Of a DNA stretch of 64,000 nt, positions 29,651 to 37,405 are shown in pieces; the first letter of the stretch is position 1, and every line of letters begins with the position of its first letter. Under the pieces are notes generated by a model. It worked only from the letters and a program-made list of their open reading frames with translations, did not search any database and was not told the origin of the DNA. Source of the DNA: Comamonas koreensis (GTDB taxonomy: Bacteria; Pseudomonadota; Gammaproteobacteria; Burkholderiales; Burkholderiaceae_C); assembly GCF_014076495.1 (NCBI RefSeq), contig NZ_CP043575.1:4836001-4900000 (forward strand), written 5' to 3'. The position numbers were made by a program, and so were the translations under genes.

Positions 29651-30196
29651 TCACAAGGTCTCAATCGTGTGGTGCATATTGGTGTAGATGCACAGCTCGC
29701 CGGCGATGCCCAGCGATTTGCGCACCACCTCTTCAGCCGACAGATCGGTGTTGTTCAACAGCGCCTTGGCCGCCGAATGCGCATAGGCGCCGCCCGATCC
29801 AATGGCCACAATGCCCTGCTCGGGCTCCAGCACATCGCCATTGCCAGTGATGATCAGCGATGCCGAATGGTCAGCCACCGCCAGCATGGCTTCGAGGCGG
29901 CGCAACACGCGGTCGGTGCGCCAGTCCTTGGTCAGCTCGATCGCTGCGCGGGTCAGCTGGCCCTGGTGCTTGTCCAGTTTGGCCTCGAAGCGCTCAAACA
30001 AGGTGAAGGCATCGGCCGTCGCGCCGGCAAAGCCGGCCAGCACCTTGCCGCCATAGAGCTTGCGCACCTTGCGTGCGGTGCCCTTGACGACGATGTTGCC
30101 CAGGGTGACCTGGCCGTCGCCGCCAATAGCGACCTGGATGCCTTGCGGCGTTTCGCGCCGAACGCTGAGAATGGTTGTGCCGTGATACTGTTCCAT
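29651..30196 (-). CDS. hslV: HslV (ClpQ) peptidase of the HslUV protease
   Basis: HslV is the N-terminal-nucleophile peptidase that forms a double hexamer. The 181-residue protein starts [14 protein letters not shown]; removal of the MEQYHG propeptide exposes the catalytic Thr. The proteasome-beta-like [27 protein letters not shown] and the late GSGGAYA motif are present. The start is ATG 30196. The open frame upstream to 30268 is not homologous to the family. It is followed by hslU. Confidence 0.97.
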   Translation of the reverse strand: MEQYHGTTILSVRRETPQGIQVAIGGDGQVTLGNIVVKGTARKVRKLYGGKVLAGFAGATADAFTLFERFEAKLDKHQGQLTRAAIELTKDWRTDRVLRRLEAMLAVADHSASLIITGNGDVLEPEQGIVAIGSGGAYAHSAAKALLNNTDLSAEEVVRKSLGIAGELCIYTNMHHTIETL

Positions 30197-30256
30197 AGTC
30201 TTGCCTATATGGAGCCTGGCCCGGGTTTTCCAAGGCGGAGGCGGCGCAGCAGGCAG

Positions 30257-30282
30257 AAAAAAACGCACCCGCAGGTGCGTTT
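30257..30282 (-). terminator. Rho-independent terminator after the STAS-domain gene
   Basis: On the minus strand a 9-bp stem (30274-30282 with 30261-30269, AAACGCACC and complement) with a 4-nt loop is followed by an unbroken T run (to 30257). It lies 22 bp after the STAS-domain gene stop and before hslV, so hslVU should have its own promoter in the short gap or be read through. Confidence 0.82.
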
Positions 30283-30304
30283 GTTGCCCACTCGCGCTGC
30301 CCCA

Positions 30305-31972
30305 TCAGTTTTCCCGCTGGTTGACGATGGAGTGCTCGTTGATGCCGATCAGGTTGAAGAACACGGCATTCAAGCGGTGCAGGTTGCCAAAACGCACCAG
30401 CACGTTTTTCTGTTGGCATTCGGCCACCCAGTTGAGCACCGAGCCGGCCGCGACAAAGTCGATGCGCATCAGGCGGTCGCAGCGTACCGTGAACGGCATG
30501 CCCGGCTCCACCATCGGCGTGAAGGTGTCGAGCTGCCGAGAGACATCCCCTTCGACAATCCCTTCGAGCACGGCCTGCGGGCTGTCGGCGACCACCGGCT
30601 TTCTCTCGGGCAGATCAAAGCCCAGCGACATATCCGGCGCAGCGGGAGCACCAGAGCGTGTGCTGTCGCTGCTGGTTTCGGCCCGGGGCGCGACCCAGGA
30701 TGGCGGCGATACCTCGTAGGTGATGCAGTAATCGAGCGCGGCCGCTTCAAAATCCTGCTCCAGCTGCAGCAAACGCAAAAAGGCCATGCGCAGCGACCAG
30801 CGCTCCTGGGCCACCGCGTTGTCGCCCACCGGCGTTTGCGCCTCCAGCACCGAGAGCAGATGGTCTGCCCCGACAAAGACCAGGCGCGCATCGGGCTGGT
30901 CCGCCCATGCACGGAACTGGGCCAGCAGCGCGGCGACCACCTCATCACGCACCTCGGTCACGCGGGACCAGTTCAGCGTCCAAGGGGGCGCATAGCGCTT
31001 GAGATTGCCTTGCAGGCCGCTGAGTGCCGCGCTGCTGAGCACCGGAGGCGCCTGCCAGTTGAGCAGCCGCACCTCTTGCGCGGAGGTGTCGCCCGCCTGC
31101 AGCGCCTTGGCACCCAGCTCTTGCGGCATCGAGAACCACACGGGTGCTGAGCGCCCATATTTGCTGGCAAATTCAATCGCGTGGAAATCAAACCTGGTCT
31201 GGTCACCGGTAGCGCGGTACAGGTCAAACAAGGTCAGCCAGATCGTCAGCTGCCCCATCAGATCGCCACGGCGCTGCTGTACCAGGGCCAGCAGCGAGGC
31301 CTCGGCCCCGGCTGCATCGCCGTTGGCAAACAACACGGCTGCTTCTTCCAGATCGGTATCGTGGATGAACCGGCCCGACTCGACCTGGGCATCAAAGGCG
31401 GCCGCGGGCAAGGCCGCAGGGGCGGCTGGCGGCAGCGCCACCGGTGCAGCGGCGGGTACCACAGGCACGGCTTCGGCCAATAAGGGCGCCGCAGCAGATG
31501 CAGCGGGCACCGGCGCACTGACCGGCGTGGCCTCGGCAGGGGCAGGATCGGCCGCAGCCGCAGCGGCGTTGTCGCCGGACCACCACTGCTTGGACATCTG
31601 CCGCTCGATCTGGTTGATTTTCTCGATGGTGTGCGAGGGATGGGCATGCTTGCCCGCCGCAGCGGCTGCGGCGTCGGGCGCCACCCCGCCTTCGAGCATG
31701 GCCGCCGAGCTGGCGGCCCCATCGGCGCCAGCGCTGCTGGACTTGTTGGCTTCGCGCCGGATCTTGCGCAGCTGGTCGAACTCCAGCTTGCGCACAAAAT
31801 CATTGCGGCGCTTGCGCTCCATGATCTCCTTGAGCGCCTGCTTGGAAAACTGCGCTTCAGGGTTCTCCGGCTCCGGCGTCTTGTCCAGCTCCGACCACTG
31901 CGTGGTGGGTTTGGTTACAAAGCGCACCACCTTGGACAACAAACCCTTGGTTGGCTTTTGAGCCTCACTCAT
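30305..31972 (-). CDS. STAS-domain-like protein with Ala/Pro-rich linker, unknown function
   Basis: A 555-residue cytoplasmic protein with no signal peptide. Residues 1-80 are basic and probably helical (QALKEIMERKRRNDFVRKLEFDQLRKIRRE). Residues 80-200 are Ala/Pro low complexity. Residues 205-330 look helical and repeat-like (FANGDAAGAEASLLALVQQRRGD). The end (about residues 480-553) resembles a STAS domain (RCDRLMRIDFVAAGSVLNW, NVLVRFGNLHRLNAVFFNLIGI), the MlaB/anti-anti-sigma type. From memory this gene sits between dksA and hslV in many Comamonadaceae. A signalling or scaffold role is inference only. It starts 42 bp after dksA and may share its promoter. Confidence 0.75.
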   Translation of the reverse strand: MSEAQKPTKGLLSKVVRFVTKPTTQWSELDKTPEPENPEAQFSKQALKEIMERKRRNDFVRKLEFDQLRKIRREANKSSSAGADGAASSAAMLEGGVAPDAAAAAAGKHAHPSHTIEKINQIERQMSKQWWSGDNAAAAAADPAPAEATPVSAPVPAASAAAPLLAEAVPVVPAAAPVALPPAAPAALPAAAFDAQVESGRFIHDTDLEEAAVLFANGDAAGAEASLLALVQQRRGDLMGQLTIWLTLFDLYRATGDQTRFDFHAIEFASKYGRSAPVWFSMPQELGAKALQAGDTSAQEVRLLNWQAPPVLSSAALSGLQGNLKRYAPPWTLNWSRVTEVRDEVVAALLAQFRAWADQPDARLVFVGADHLLSVLEAQTPVGDNAVAQERWSLRMAFLRLLQLEQDFEAAALDYCITYEVSPPSWVAPRAETSSDSTRSGAPAAPDMSLGFDLPERKPVVADSPQAVLEGIVEGDVSRQLDTFTPMVEPGMPFTVRCDRLMRIDFVAAGSVLNWVAECQQKNVLVRFGNLHRLNAVFFNLIGINEHSIVNQREN

Positions 31973-32014
31973 GGTTACTCCCTCCCCTTGTGTGTCCGGT
32001 GCGCTGCCCCAGCC

Positions 32015-32497
32015 TCAATCACCAAACATTTTTTGTTTCAATTCACGGCGCTGCTGCGCTTCCAGCGACAAAGTGGCCGTAGGACGCGCCAGCAGACGGC
32101 CCACCCCGATGGGCTCGCCCGTCTCGTCGCAGTAGCCATAGTCGCCCGCATCGATGCGGCTGATCGACTGGTCGATCTTCTTCAAGAGCTTACGCTCACG
32201 GTCGCGCGTGCGCAAGACAAGCGCATGCTCTTCCTCAATGGTAGCGCGGTCTGCTGGATCGGGCACGACCACGGTGTCTTCACGCAGGTTTTCCGTCGTG
32301 GCATCGGCATTGAGGTGGATGCCGGTCTTCAGCTCCACCAGCTTCTTGCGAAAGAACGCCAGTTGGATGTCGTTCATGTATTCGCTCTCCGGCATCGACA
32401 GCACCTCATCGTCAGTGAGGGTGTCTACCGTCTTGGACTTCCAAGCATTGGCCAGCTTGGCGTCGCGTTTAGGGATGGTTTGCGTAGTGGTAGGCAT
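32015..32497 (-). CDS. dksA: RNA polymerase-binding regulator DksA, form without zinc finger
   Basis: DksA binds in the RNA polymerase secondary channel and, with ppGpp, controls rRNA and amino acid promoters. The 160-residue protein has the N-terminal region ESEYMNDIQLAFFRKKLVELK and a coiled coil with tip DPADRATIEEEHAL. The globular end reads YGYCDETGEPIGVGRLLARPTA. Classical DksA has four zinc-binding cysteines there (CxxC...CxxC); here only the first survives (C, T, S, A). It therefore resembles zinc-independent DksA forms such as Pseudomonas DksA2. Its fold and tip acidic residues appear intact. Confidence 0.94.
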   Translation of the reverse strand: MPTTTQTIPKRDAKLANAWKSKTVDTLTDDEVLSMPESEYMNDIQLAFFRKKLVELKTGIHLNADATTENLREDTVVVPDPADRATIEEEHALVLRTRDRERKLLKKIDQSISRIDAGDYGYCDETGEPIGVGRLLARPTATLSLEAQQRRELKQKMFGD

Positions 32498-32943
32498 AGT
32501 TCTCTCGACTGGCTAGCGCAGTTCTTACATGCGACGGATGTCCGTCTCGTTACAAAAGGTGCAAAGCCCGGCAGGCTCCGCCCCCTGATCAACTTGCCCG
32601 CGTCCCACAGGGACCCAGGCACATCTATGAAGTCGGGCCGGTGCCCGCAACTCCGTCATCTTGCAGGCCACCCCGGCCAGCACCTGGCAGGGTAAAGCTC
32701 GCTTGCACAAGCCTCCTTCTCCTTCAGCGCCGTGTCCAACAGGCCAAAGCCCCTCAAACACTGCGCTCTCTCATCGAAATCTTCAGGACGAACCACGGAA
32801 ACCGTATCTCGCCGCATGCCTGCTTTGCTGCATTTCGGGCCGCGATTGTATATGGCATCGCTGCACAGCAACAAGTGGATGCAGCCCGGATGCAACGGGG
32901 GGTTTCCCCGGGGTCTCATCCCCGGGCCGCCCCTCGCGGGCGA
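32498..32943 (-). promoter_or_regulatory. 446-bp leader between GTPase gene and dksA
   Basis: No convincing gene lies here; the open frames on both strands lack homology and ribosome sites. Two structures are visible. One is a 6-bp palindrome GACGGA-TG-TCCGTC at 32533-32546 in the dksA leader. The other is a 7-bp stem with a 6-nt loop (32907-32913 with 32920-32926) soon after the GTPase stop, which may be a U-poor terminator. On the minus strand TTGTAA and TGTAAG near 32530-32560 could be promoter elements, at low confidence. Confidence 0.4.
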
Positions 32944-34053
32944 TCAGGCCTCCACCACGCACTGGTCCAGGCCCTGGCGCAGGATGTCCTGCGGCAGATC
33001 AATTCCGATGAAGACCATCTTGCTCTGGCGGCGCTCGTCGGCAGCCCACTCGGGGCCCAGATCGCTGCCCATCAGCTGGTGCACGCCCTGGAAAATCACC
33101 TTGCGGTCGGTGCCCTTCATCGCCAGGACCCCCTTGTAACGCAGCATGCGCGGGCCATAAATGTTCACAATGGCGCCCAGGAAGTCTTCCAGCTTGGCGG
33201 GATCAAAGGCCTTGTCCACACGGTAGACAAAGCTTTTCACATCATCGTCATGGTGGTGGTGGTGCGGGTGGTTGCAGTGCTCGCCATGCGCGTGGTCGTG
33301 CCCGCAGTTCTCGTCGTGCACATGGCCGTGGCTATCGCCGTGGTCATGGTCGTGGCCGCAATGCTCGTCATGCACATGGCCGTGGTCGTGGCCCTCTTCC
33401 TTGAGGAAGTCCGGGTCGATGTTGAGCGTGGCATTGAGGTTGAAGCCGCGCAGATCGAACACGTCCTTGAGCGGCACATCGCCAAAATGCACGGCACGGA
33501 TCGGTGCGCGCGGGTTCATGTGCTTGAGGCGGTGGACCAGCGCGTCCTTGTCGGCCTCGGTCACCAGGTCGGTCTTGGACAGGAAGATCTGGTCGGCAAA
33601 GCCCACCTGGCGGCGCGCCTCCTGGCGGGTGTCGAGCTGCTGGCCGGCGTGCTTGGCATCCACCAGCGTGATGATGGAGTCGATCAGATAGGTTTCGGCG
33701 ATTTCTTCGTCCATGAAGAAGGTTTGCGCCACCGGGCCGGGGTCGGCCAGGCCCGTGGTTTCGATCACGATGCGCTCGAAATCCACCAGCCCCTTGCGGC
33801 GCTTGGCTGCCAGCAGCTGCAGCGCTTCGCGCAAGTCCTCACGGATGGTGCAGCAGATGCAGCCATTGCTCATCTGCAGAATCTGTTCCTTCGATTCGGT
33901 CTTGAGGATGTCGGTATCGATGTTCTCTTCGCCGAACTCGTTCTCGATCACGGCGATCTTCATGCCGTGCGACTCATGCAGCACGCGCTTGAGCAGCGTG
34001 GTTTTGCCCGAGCCCAAGAAGCCCGTGAGGATGGTGACTGGAATGAGTGACAT
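32944..34053 (-). CDS. COG0523 (CobW/ZigA-type) G3E GTPase with His-rich metal-binding loop
   Basis: A 369-residue G3E-family GTPase, the class of metal chaperones that deliver zinc or cobalt to client proteins. Walker A is GFLGSGKTTLLKRV (residues 10-23). The metal-binding CxCC motif is in NGCICC (near residue 68), ETTGLADPGP is switch-like, and SKTD takes the place of the usual NKxD. A strongly His/Asp-rich segment (about residues 222-272) contains two near copies of HVHDENCGHDH and a run of five His. The CobW C-terminal domain follows. The start is ATG 34053; an ATG at 34155 adds non-homologous residues. It lies directly upstream of the zinc-finger-less dksA, suggesting a metal link. Confidence 0.93.
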   Translation of the reverse strand: MSLIPVTILTGFLGSGKTTLLKRVLHESHGMKIAVIENEFGEENIDTDILKTESKEQILQMSNGCICCTIREDLREALQLLAAKRRKGLVDFERIVIETTGLADPGPVAQTFFMDEEIAETYLIDSIITLVDAKHAGQQLDTRQEARRQVGFADQIFLSKTDLVTEADKDALVHRLKHMNPRAPIRAVHFGDVPLKDVFDLRGFNLNATLNIDPDFLKEEGHDHGHVHDEHCGHDHDHGDSHGHVHDENCGHDHAHGEHCNHPHHHHHDDDVKSFVYRVDKAFDPAKLEDFLGAIVNIYGPRMLRYKGVLAMKGTDRKVIFQGVHQLMGSDLGPEWAADERRQSKMVFIGIDLPQDILRQGLDQCVVEA

Positions 34054-34373
34054 AGGACCCCTGATAGTTACACAAAAGGCAGCGATTACAAGCCGCGCCC
34101 CGCGCCAGGCTTGCCCGCCCACGGCCCAGCGCACAAGCTCAGGCCTTTGTATCAAACACCGTTATATGGGGCCATGGCAGGCAATATCAAGACAGCCACA
34201 GGTAATTTCTGTGGCGATGCCGACAGCGGGCTATTGTGGCATGTTTTGCAAGCCGATCACATTCAGGCATGCGCCGGTTCAATCCCAAGCCGCAAAACAG
34301 AAATCTGCTATCAAATCTATAACAGATCGCTGCCAGGCTGCTGCCTGTGGCCACCGTCCCGCCCCCGAGCGCG
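34054..34373. other. 320-bp intergenic region upstream of the GTPase gene
   Basis: No gene is supported. An imperfect inverted repeat, ATCTGCTAT and ATAACAGAT, lies near 34310-34330. A single GTTATAT half-site at 34161-34167 is reminiscent of Zur boxes but has no matching second half. The GTPase promoter should lie in the part nearest 34053. Confidence 0.35.
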
Positions 34374-35129
34374 TCAGAACCGCTCGTAGCCTTGCAGGTA
34401 GCGCCACTGCCCCTGGGGCAGCTTGCTCAGCGAAATCCGGCCGATGCGCAAACGCTTCATGGACAGCAGCTCCAGGCCCAGCGCTGAACAAATGGTCGGC
34501 AGCCATTCGGGCGCGACCCGCTTGAGCGCGAACCGCAGATGGGTTTCGTTCTGCCAGCTGGCCTTGAGGGGCGGCAGGCGCTCGACATCCACATACAGCC
34601 CCTGGGCCAGCAAGGCCAGGCCATCGTCGATGATTTGCCCCTGCACCTCGACCAGGCATTCCTGCTCGAGCAAATCCGCTTCTTCGCTCAGATGGCGGAT
34701 GATGCGCGGGTCCTGGCTGTAGACCACCAGGCCGCTGGCAGCGCGCGGGATGGGCAGCAAAAACTGCTGGTGGCGAAAATGGCGCGCCACGGGCCGGGCA
34801 GGCTGGGGGGTATCGACATCGGCCAGGTTATCGGGCGTCAGCAGGTCCAGCGCACTGAGGCCCTGGCGCCCGGGCTCGAGCGCGCGCAGGCTGTAGCCCG
34901 CAGGCTTGTGCAGCAGCAAGGTGACCGGCTGGATCGGGCGCAGATCGGCGCCGCGCTGCAGCAGCACGGTCTGGCTGGGCAGCACACGGGCGCCCGGAGT
35001 GTCCTGGATCTGGCCATCCACCGTCACAAAGCCAGCATCGATATAGTGCTCGGCTTCGGCGCGCGAGCAACCGATGTCGCTGGCCAGGCGTTTGGACAGG
35101 CGGATGGCTTGGGGGTCTTGGGCTTGCAT
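34374..35129 (-). CDS. RsuA/RluF-type pseudouridine synthase homologue lacking the catalytic aspartate
   Basis: A 251-residue protein with an N-terminal S4 RNA-binding domain (IRLSKRLASDIGCSRAEAEHYIDAGFVTVDGQ, residues 9-40). The core starts with PVTLLLHKPAGYSLRAL, as in RsuA/RluB/RluE/RluF. Those enzymes carry GRLDxxTSGLLL with the catalytic Asp. Here the aligned segment reads LPIPRAASGLVV, so Asp becomes Pro. The C-terminal KRVAPEWLPTICSALGLELLSMKRLRIGRISL is otherwise family-like. It may bind RNA without isomerising uridine. I start at ATG 35129; ATG 35213 would add 28 unrelated residues. The sequence shows no frameshift, so it is not an obvious pseudogene. Confidence 0.82.
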   Translation of the reverse strand: MQAQDPQAIRLSKRLASDIGCSRAEAEHYIDAGFVTVDGQIQDTPGARVLPSQTVLLQRGADLRPIQPVTLLLHKPAGYSLRALEPGRQGLSALDLLTPDNLADVDTPQPARPVARHFRHQQFLLPIPRAASGLVVYSQDPRIIRHLSEEADLLEQECLVEVQGQIIDDGLALLAQGLYVDVERLPPLKASWQNETHLRFALKRVAPEWLPTICSALGLELLSMKRLRIGRISLSKLPQGQWRYLQGYERF

Positions 35130-35288
35130 GGGGCAGCAACTGTGCGGCGTGGCGCGGCAACGCGCGATCCGCTCCTTAAAAAATAGCAAAAGCTCTGCAA
35201 TCACAGAGCGCAAACGCCATTTTAATCGCCGCCCATCGCCAGCGCCCGATCGGCGCTTTGCGGCCTTGCCTTTGACCCGGTGGGGACT

Positions 35289-36458
35289 TCAGGCCGGCGC
35301 AAAACGCAGGCGAAACCGCGCGCCGCCCCGCGACGAGCTCTCGGCCAGCGCCACCCCGCCTTGCAGCTCGGTCAGCGCCTGCACGATGGACAGCCCCAGG
35401 CCCGAGCCCTCCCGCTTGCGCCGGCCCGGGGCCATCGCAAAGCGCCGGAAGGGATGCGTGCGCAGCTCCTGCGGCAGCCCCGGCCCGGCATCGCTGACCA
35501 GCAGCTCGATCCAGATATGCCCCTGTGCATCGCGCAGGTTGCGCACCTCCACCTCCAACCAGTGCCCGCTGGCCGCGTGGCGCACGGCATTGCCCACCAG
35601 GTTGGCAATGATCTGGCGCATGCGCAACGGGTCGGCACGGATGGTGCTGACCGCATCGTCCTCGGGCAGCACTTGCGACAGCACCATCTGAGCGTGCTGC
35701 AGTTGGGGCTGCAATTCCTGAAGACTTTCGCGCACCAGTGCCCCCAGGCTCAGGCGCTCCTTGCGCAGCGACATCTCACCGGCCTCGGCCATCGCCAGCG
35801 TATGCAGGTCGTCAATCAAGCGGCCCAGGTGCTCGGTCTGCGCCAGCAGCAGCCGAAACTCCTGATCGCTGGGCGCAATGACGCCATCGCACATGGCATG
35901 CAAATGGGTCTTGAGCACCGACAGCGGCGTGCGCAGCTCATGCGAGATGGAGGCGGCCGACGCCTGGCGCTCGGCATTGAGCTTTTGCAGCGCGTCGATC
36001 ATCGCGTTGAAGGTGTGCACCACTTCCTTCAACTCACCGTGCGCGCCCTCTTCCACCACGCGTGTCGAGCTGAAGTCACCGTGCGCCACGCGCTGCGCCA
36101 CCTCCACCATCGACGCCAGCGGCCGGGTGATATAGCGCGAGACGAAAAAACCCATGGCCAGGCCAAACGGCAGGCAGACCAGCAGACCGATGAACAGCGA
36201 CACCTGCTCGCCAAAGAACACCTCGCCACGCCAGTATTCGCCATAGATCTGCATGGCACGCGGGCTGTTGTCCAGGTCGCGCTCGATCAGGTCGTCCAGC
36301 TCCACCCGCACCGCGCTGGGCAGGCTTTGGTAGAACTGGTTGTACTGCACCGCATTGAAGGCCCAGGCACAGGCGCTGAGCAGCGCAATGGTGCTGAGCA
36401 GCGTGCCGGCAATCCAGAAGCCAAAGCGGACCCAGATGCGGTTCAGTCCCCGGGCCAT
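35289..36458 (-). CDS. Sensor histidine kinase (BaeS/CpxA-like)
   Basis: A 389-residue membrane kinase. Helix 1 is at about residues 12-34 (FWIAGTLLSTIALLSACAWAF). A short periplasmic domain of about 60 residues follows, then helix 2 (VSLFIGLLVCLPFGLAMGFFV) and HAMP (SRYITRPLASMVEVAQRVAHGDF). HisKA has SISHELRTPLSVLKTH (phospho-His). The ATPase domain has N box NLVGNAVRHA, G1 DAGPGLP and G2 GSGLGLSIV. The start ATG 36458 overlaps the response regulator by 16 nt, so the pair is coupled. The two divergent genes downstream of the shared promoter region encode an exporter, the likely target. Confidence 0.92.
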   Translation of the reverse strand: MARGLNRIWVRFGFWIAGTLLSTIALLSACAWAFNAVQYNQFYQSLPSAVRVELDDLIERDLDNSPRAMQIYGEYWRGEVFFGEQVSLFIGLLVCLPFGLAMGFFVSRYITRPLASMVEVAQRVAHGDFSSTRVVEEGAHGELKEVVHTFNAMIDALQKLNAERQASAASISHELRTPLSVLKTHLHAMCDGVIAPSDQEFRLLLAQTEHLGRLIDDLHTLAMAEAGEMSLRKERLSLGALVRESLQELQPQLQHAQMVLSQVLPEDDAVSTIRADPLRMRQIIANLVGNAVRHAASGHWLEVEVRNLRDAQGHIWIELLVSDAGPGLPQELRTHPFRRFAMAPGRRKREGSGLGLSIVQALTELQGGVALAESSSRGGARFRLRFAPA

Positions 36459-37168
36459 AGGCGGTACCCAATGCTGCGCACGGTCTCGATCAGCTCCTCC
36501 TGGCCGGCCAGCTGCAATTTGCGGCGCAGCTTGGACAGGTGCGAGTCGATCACCCGCTCCAGTGCGTCGCTCTCGGGCAGGCACTGCTCGATCAGCTGCG
36601 CGCGTGAAAAACAGCGCCGCGGCTGGGAGGCCAGCAGGGCCAGCAGCCGGAACTCGGTCAGGGTCAGCGGCAACGGTGTTGCCTGGCCCTGCGCGTCGTA
36701 GACCCGGGCACTGTGCTCGGCGGGGTTGATCTCCAGCGCGCCCACCCGAATGGGCGCCATCGGTGCAGCGGGGGCCTTGGGCTGGCTGCGGCGCAACACG
36801 GCGCGCACGCGCGCCACCACTTCGGCGGGGTTGAAGGGCTTGACCACATAGTCATCGGCCCCCAGGCGCAACGCCACGAGCTTGTCCACGTCATCGGCCA
36901 GCGCCGTCACCATGATCACCGGGGTCTGGCCCTGGTCGCGGATGAAGCGCAGCACATCGACCCCGTCGATGCCGGGCAGGTGGATGTCGAGCAGCACCAG
37001 GTCGGGCTGGTTTTGGCGAAAAAGCTGCAAGGCCTGCTCACCATCGCGTGCAAACAGCGTACGCAGACCGTCGCGCTCCAGGTAGGCGACCAAAATCGTG
37101 GCAATGCCTGGCTCATCCTCCACGACGAGCACCAGCGGAGCGGCCACAGGTGGCGTAGGTAGTTTCAT
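36443..37168 (-). CDS. OmpR/BaeR-family response regulator
   Basis: A 241-residue regulator. The receiver domain has VLVVEDEPGI (acidic pair), LVLLDIHLPGIDG (phospho-Asp near residue 58), a Thr in MVTALAD and the Lys in VVKPFNPAEV. The winged-helix output domain has LTLTEFRLLALLASQP and VIDSHLSKLRRKL, ending SIGYRLWPGD. I choose ATG 37168 (MKLPTPPV); ATG 37180 is also possible. It is divergent from the exporter operon, and a direct repeat suited to this family lies between them. Confidence 0.93.
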   Translation of the reverse strand: MKLPTPPVAAPLVLVVEDEPGIATILVAYLERDGLRTLFARDGEQALQLFRQNQPDLVLLDIHLPGIDGVDVLRFIRDQGQTPVIMVTALADDVDKLVALRLGADDYVVKPFNPAEVVARVRAVLRRSQPKAPAAPMAPIRVGALEINPAEHSARVYDAQGQATPLPLTLTEFRLLALLASQPRRCFSRAQLIEQCLPESDALERVIDSHLSKLRRKLQLAGQEELIETVRSIGYRLWPGD

Positions 37169-37300
37169 GGCAGACACCATCGCAAGTAGGTTCCAGCGGC
37201 GCCTCACAGGGCGCCCAAAAGCGGTTGAAGCAAGCCATTATGACCGTGCCGCTCGCCCGCTGCACGCCTTGGCGGCCTCCATGTTTTCTCCATCATTTGT

Positions 37301-37318
37301 GCAAGCTTACGCAAGCTT
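37301..37318 (+). promoter_or_regulatory. Candidate response-regulator operator (direct repeat)
   Basis: GCAAGCTT occurs twice, at 37301-37308 and 37311-37318, exactly 10 bp apart. OmpR-family dimers commonly bind tandem half-sites with about one helical turn between them. A CATATT hexamer, a possible -10 element for the exporter operon, follows at 37338-37343. Binding by the adjacent regulator is inferred. Confidence 0.5.
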
Positions 37319-37405
37319 GGCAGGGTTGAATGGCCCGCATATTTGTCCTGCCTCTGCGGTCAGGCCGCCCCGGTCTGCACCGGCCAAGAACCGACTCCAT
37401 TGCAC

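Noticed and set aside
32656..32919. An 87-residue minus-strand ORF in the gap upstream of dksA
   Set aside because: No ribosome site, no homology I recognise, and composition mixed. The region is better read as the dksA leader.
34150..34175. A possible Zur box near GTTATAT upstream of the GTPase gene
   Set aside because: Only one half-site is recognisable and no second half in inverted orientation lies at the expected distance.
34111..34389. A 92-residue plus-strand ORF upstream of the COG0523 gene
   Set aside because: No ribosome site, no homology and no hydrophobic or domain pattern; it overlaps the end of the pseudouridine synthase homologue.
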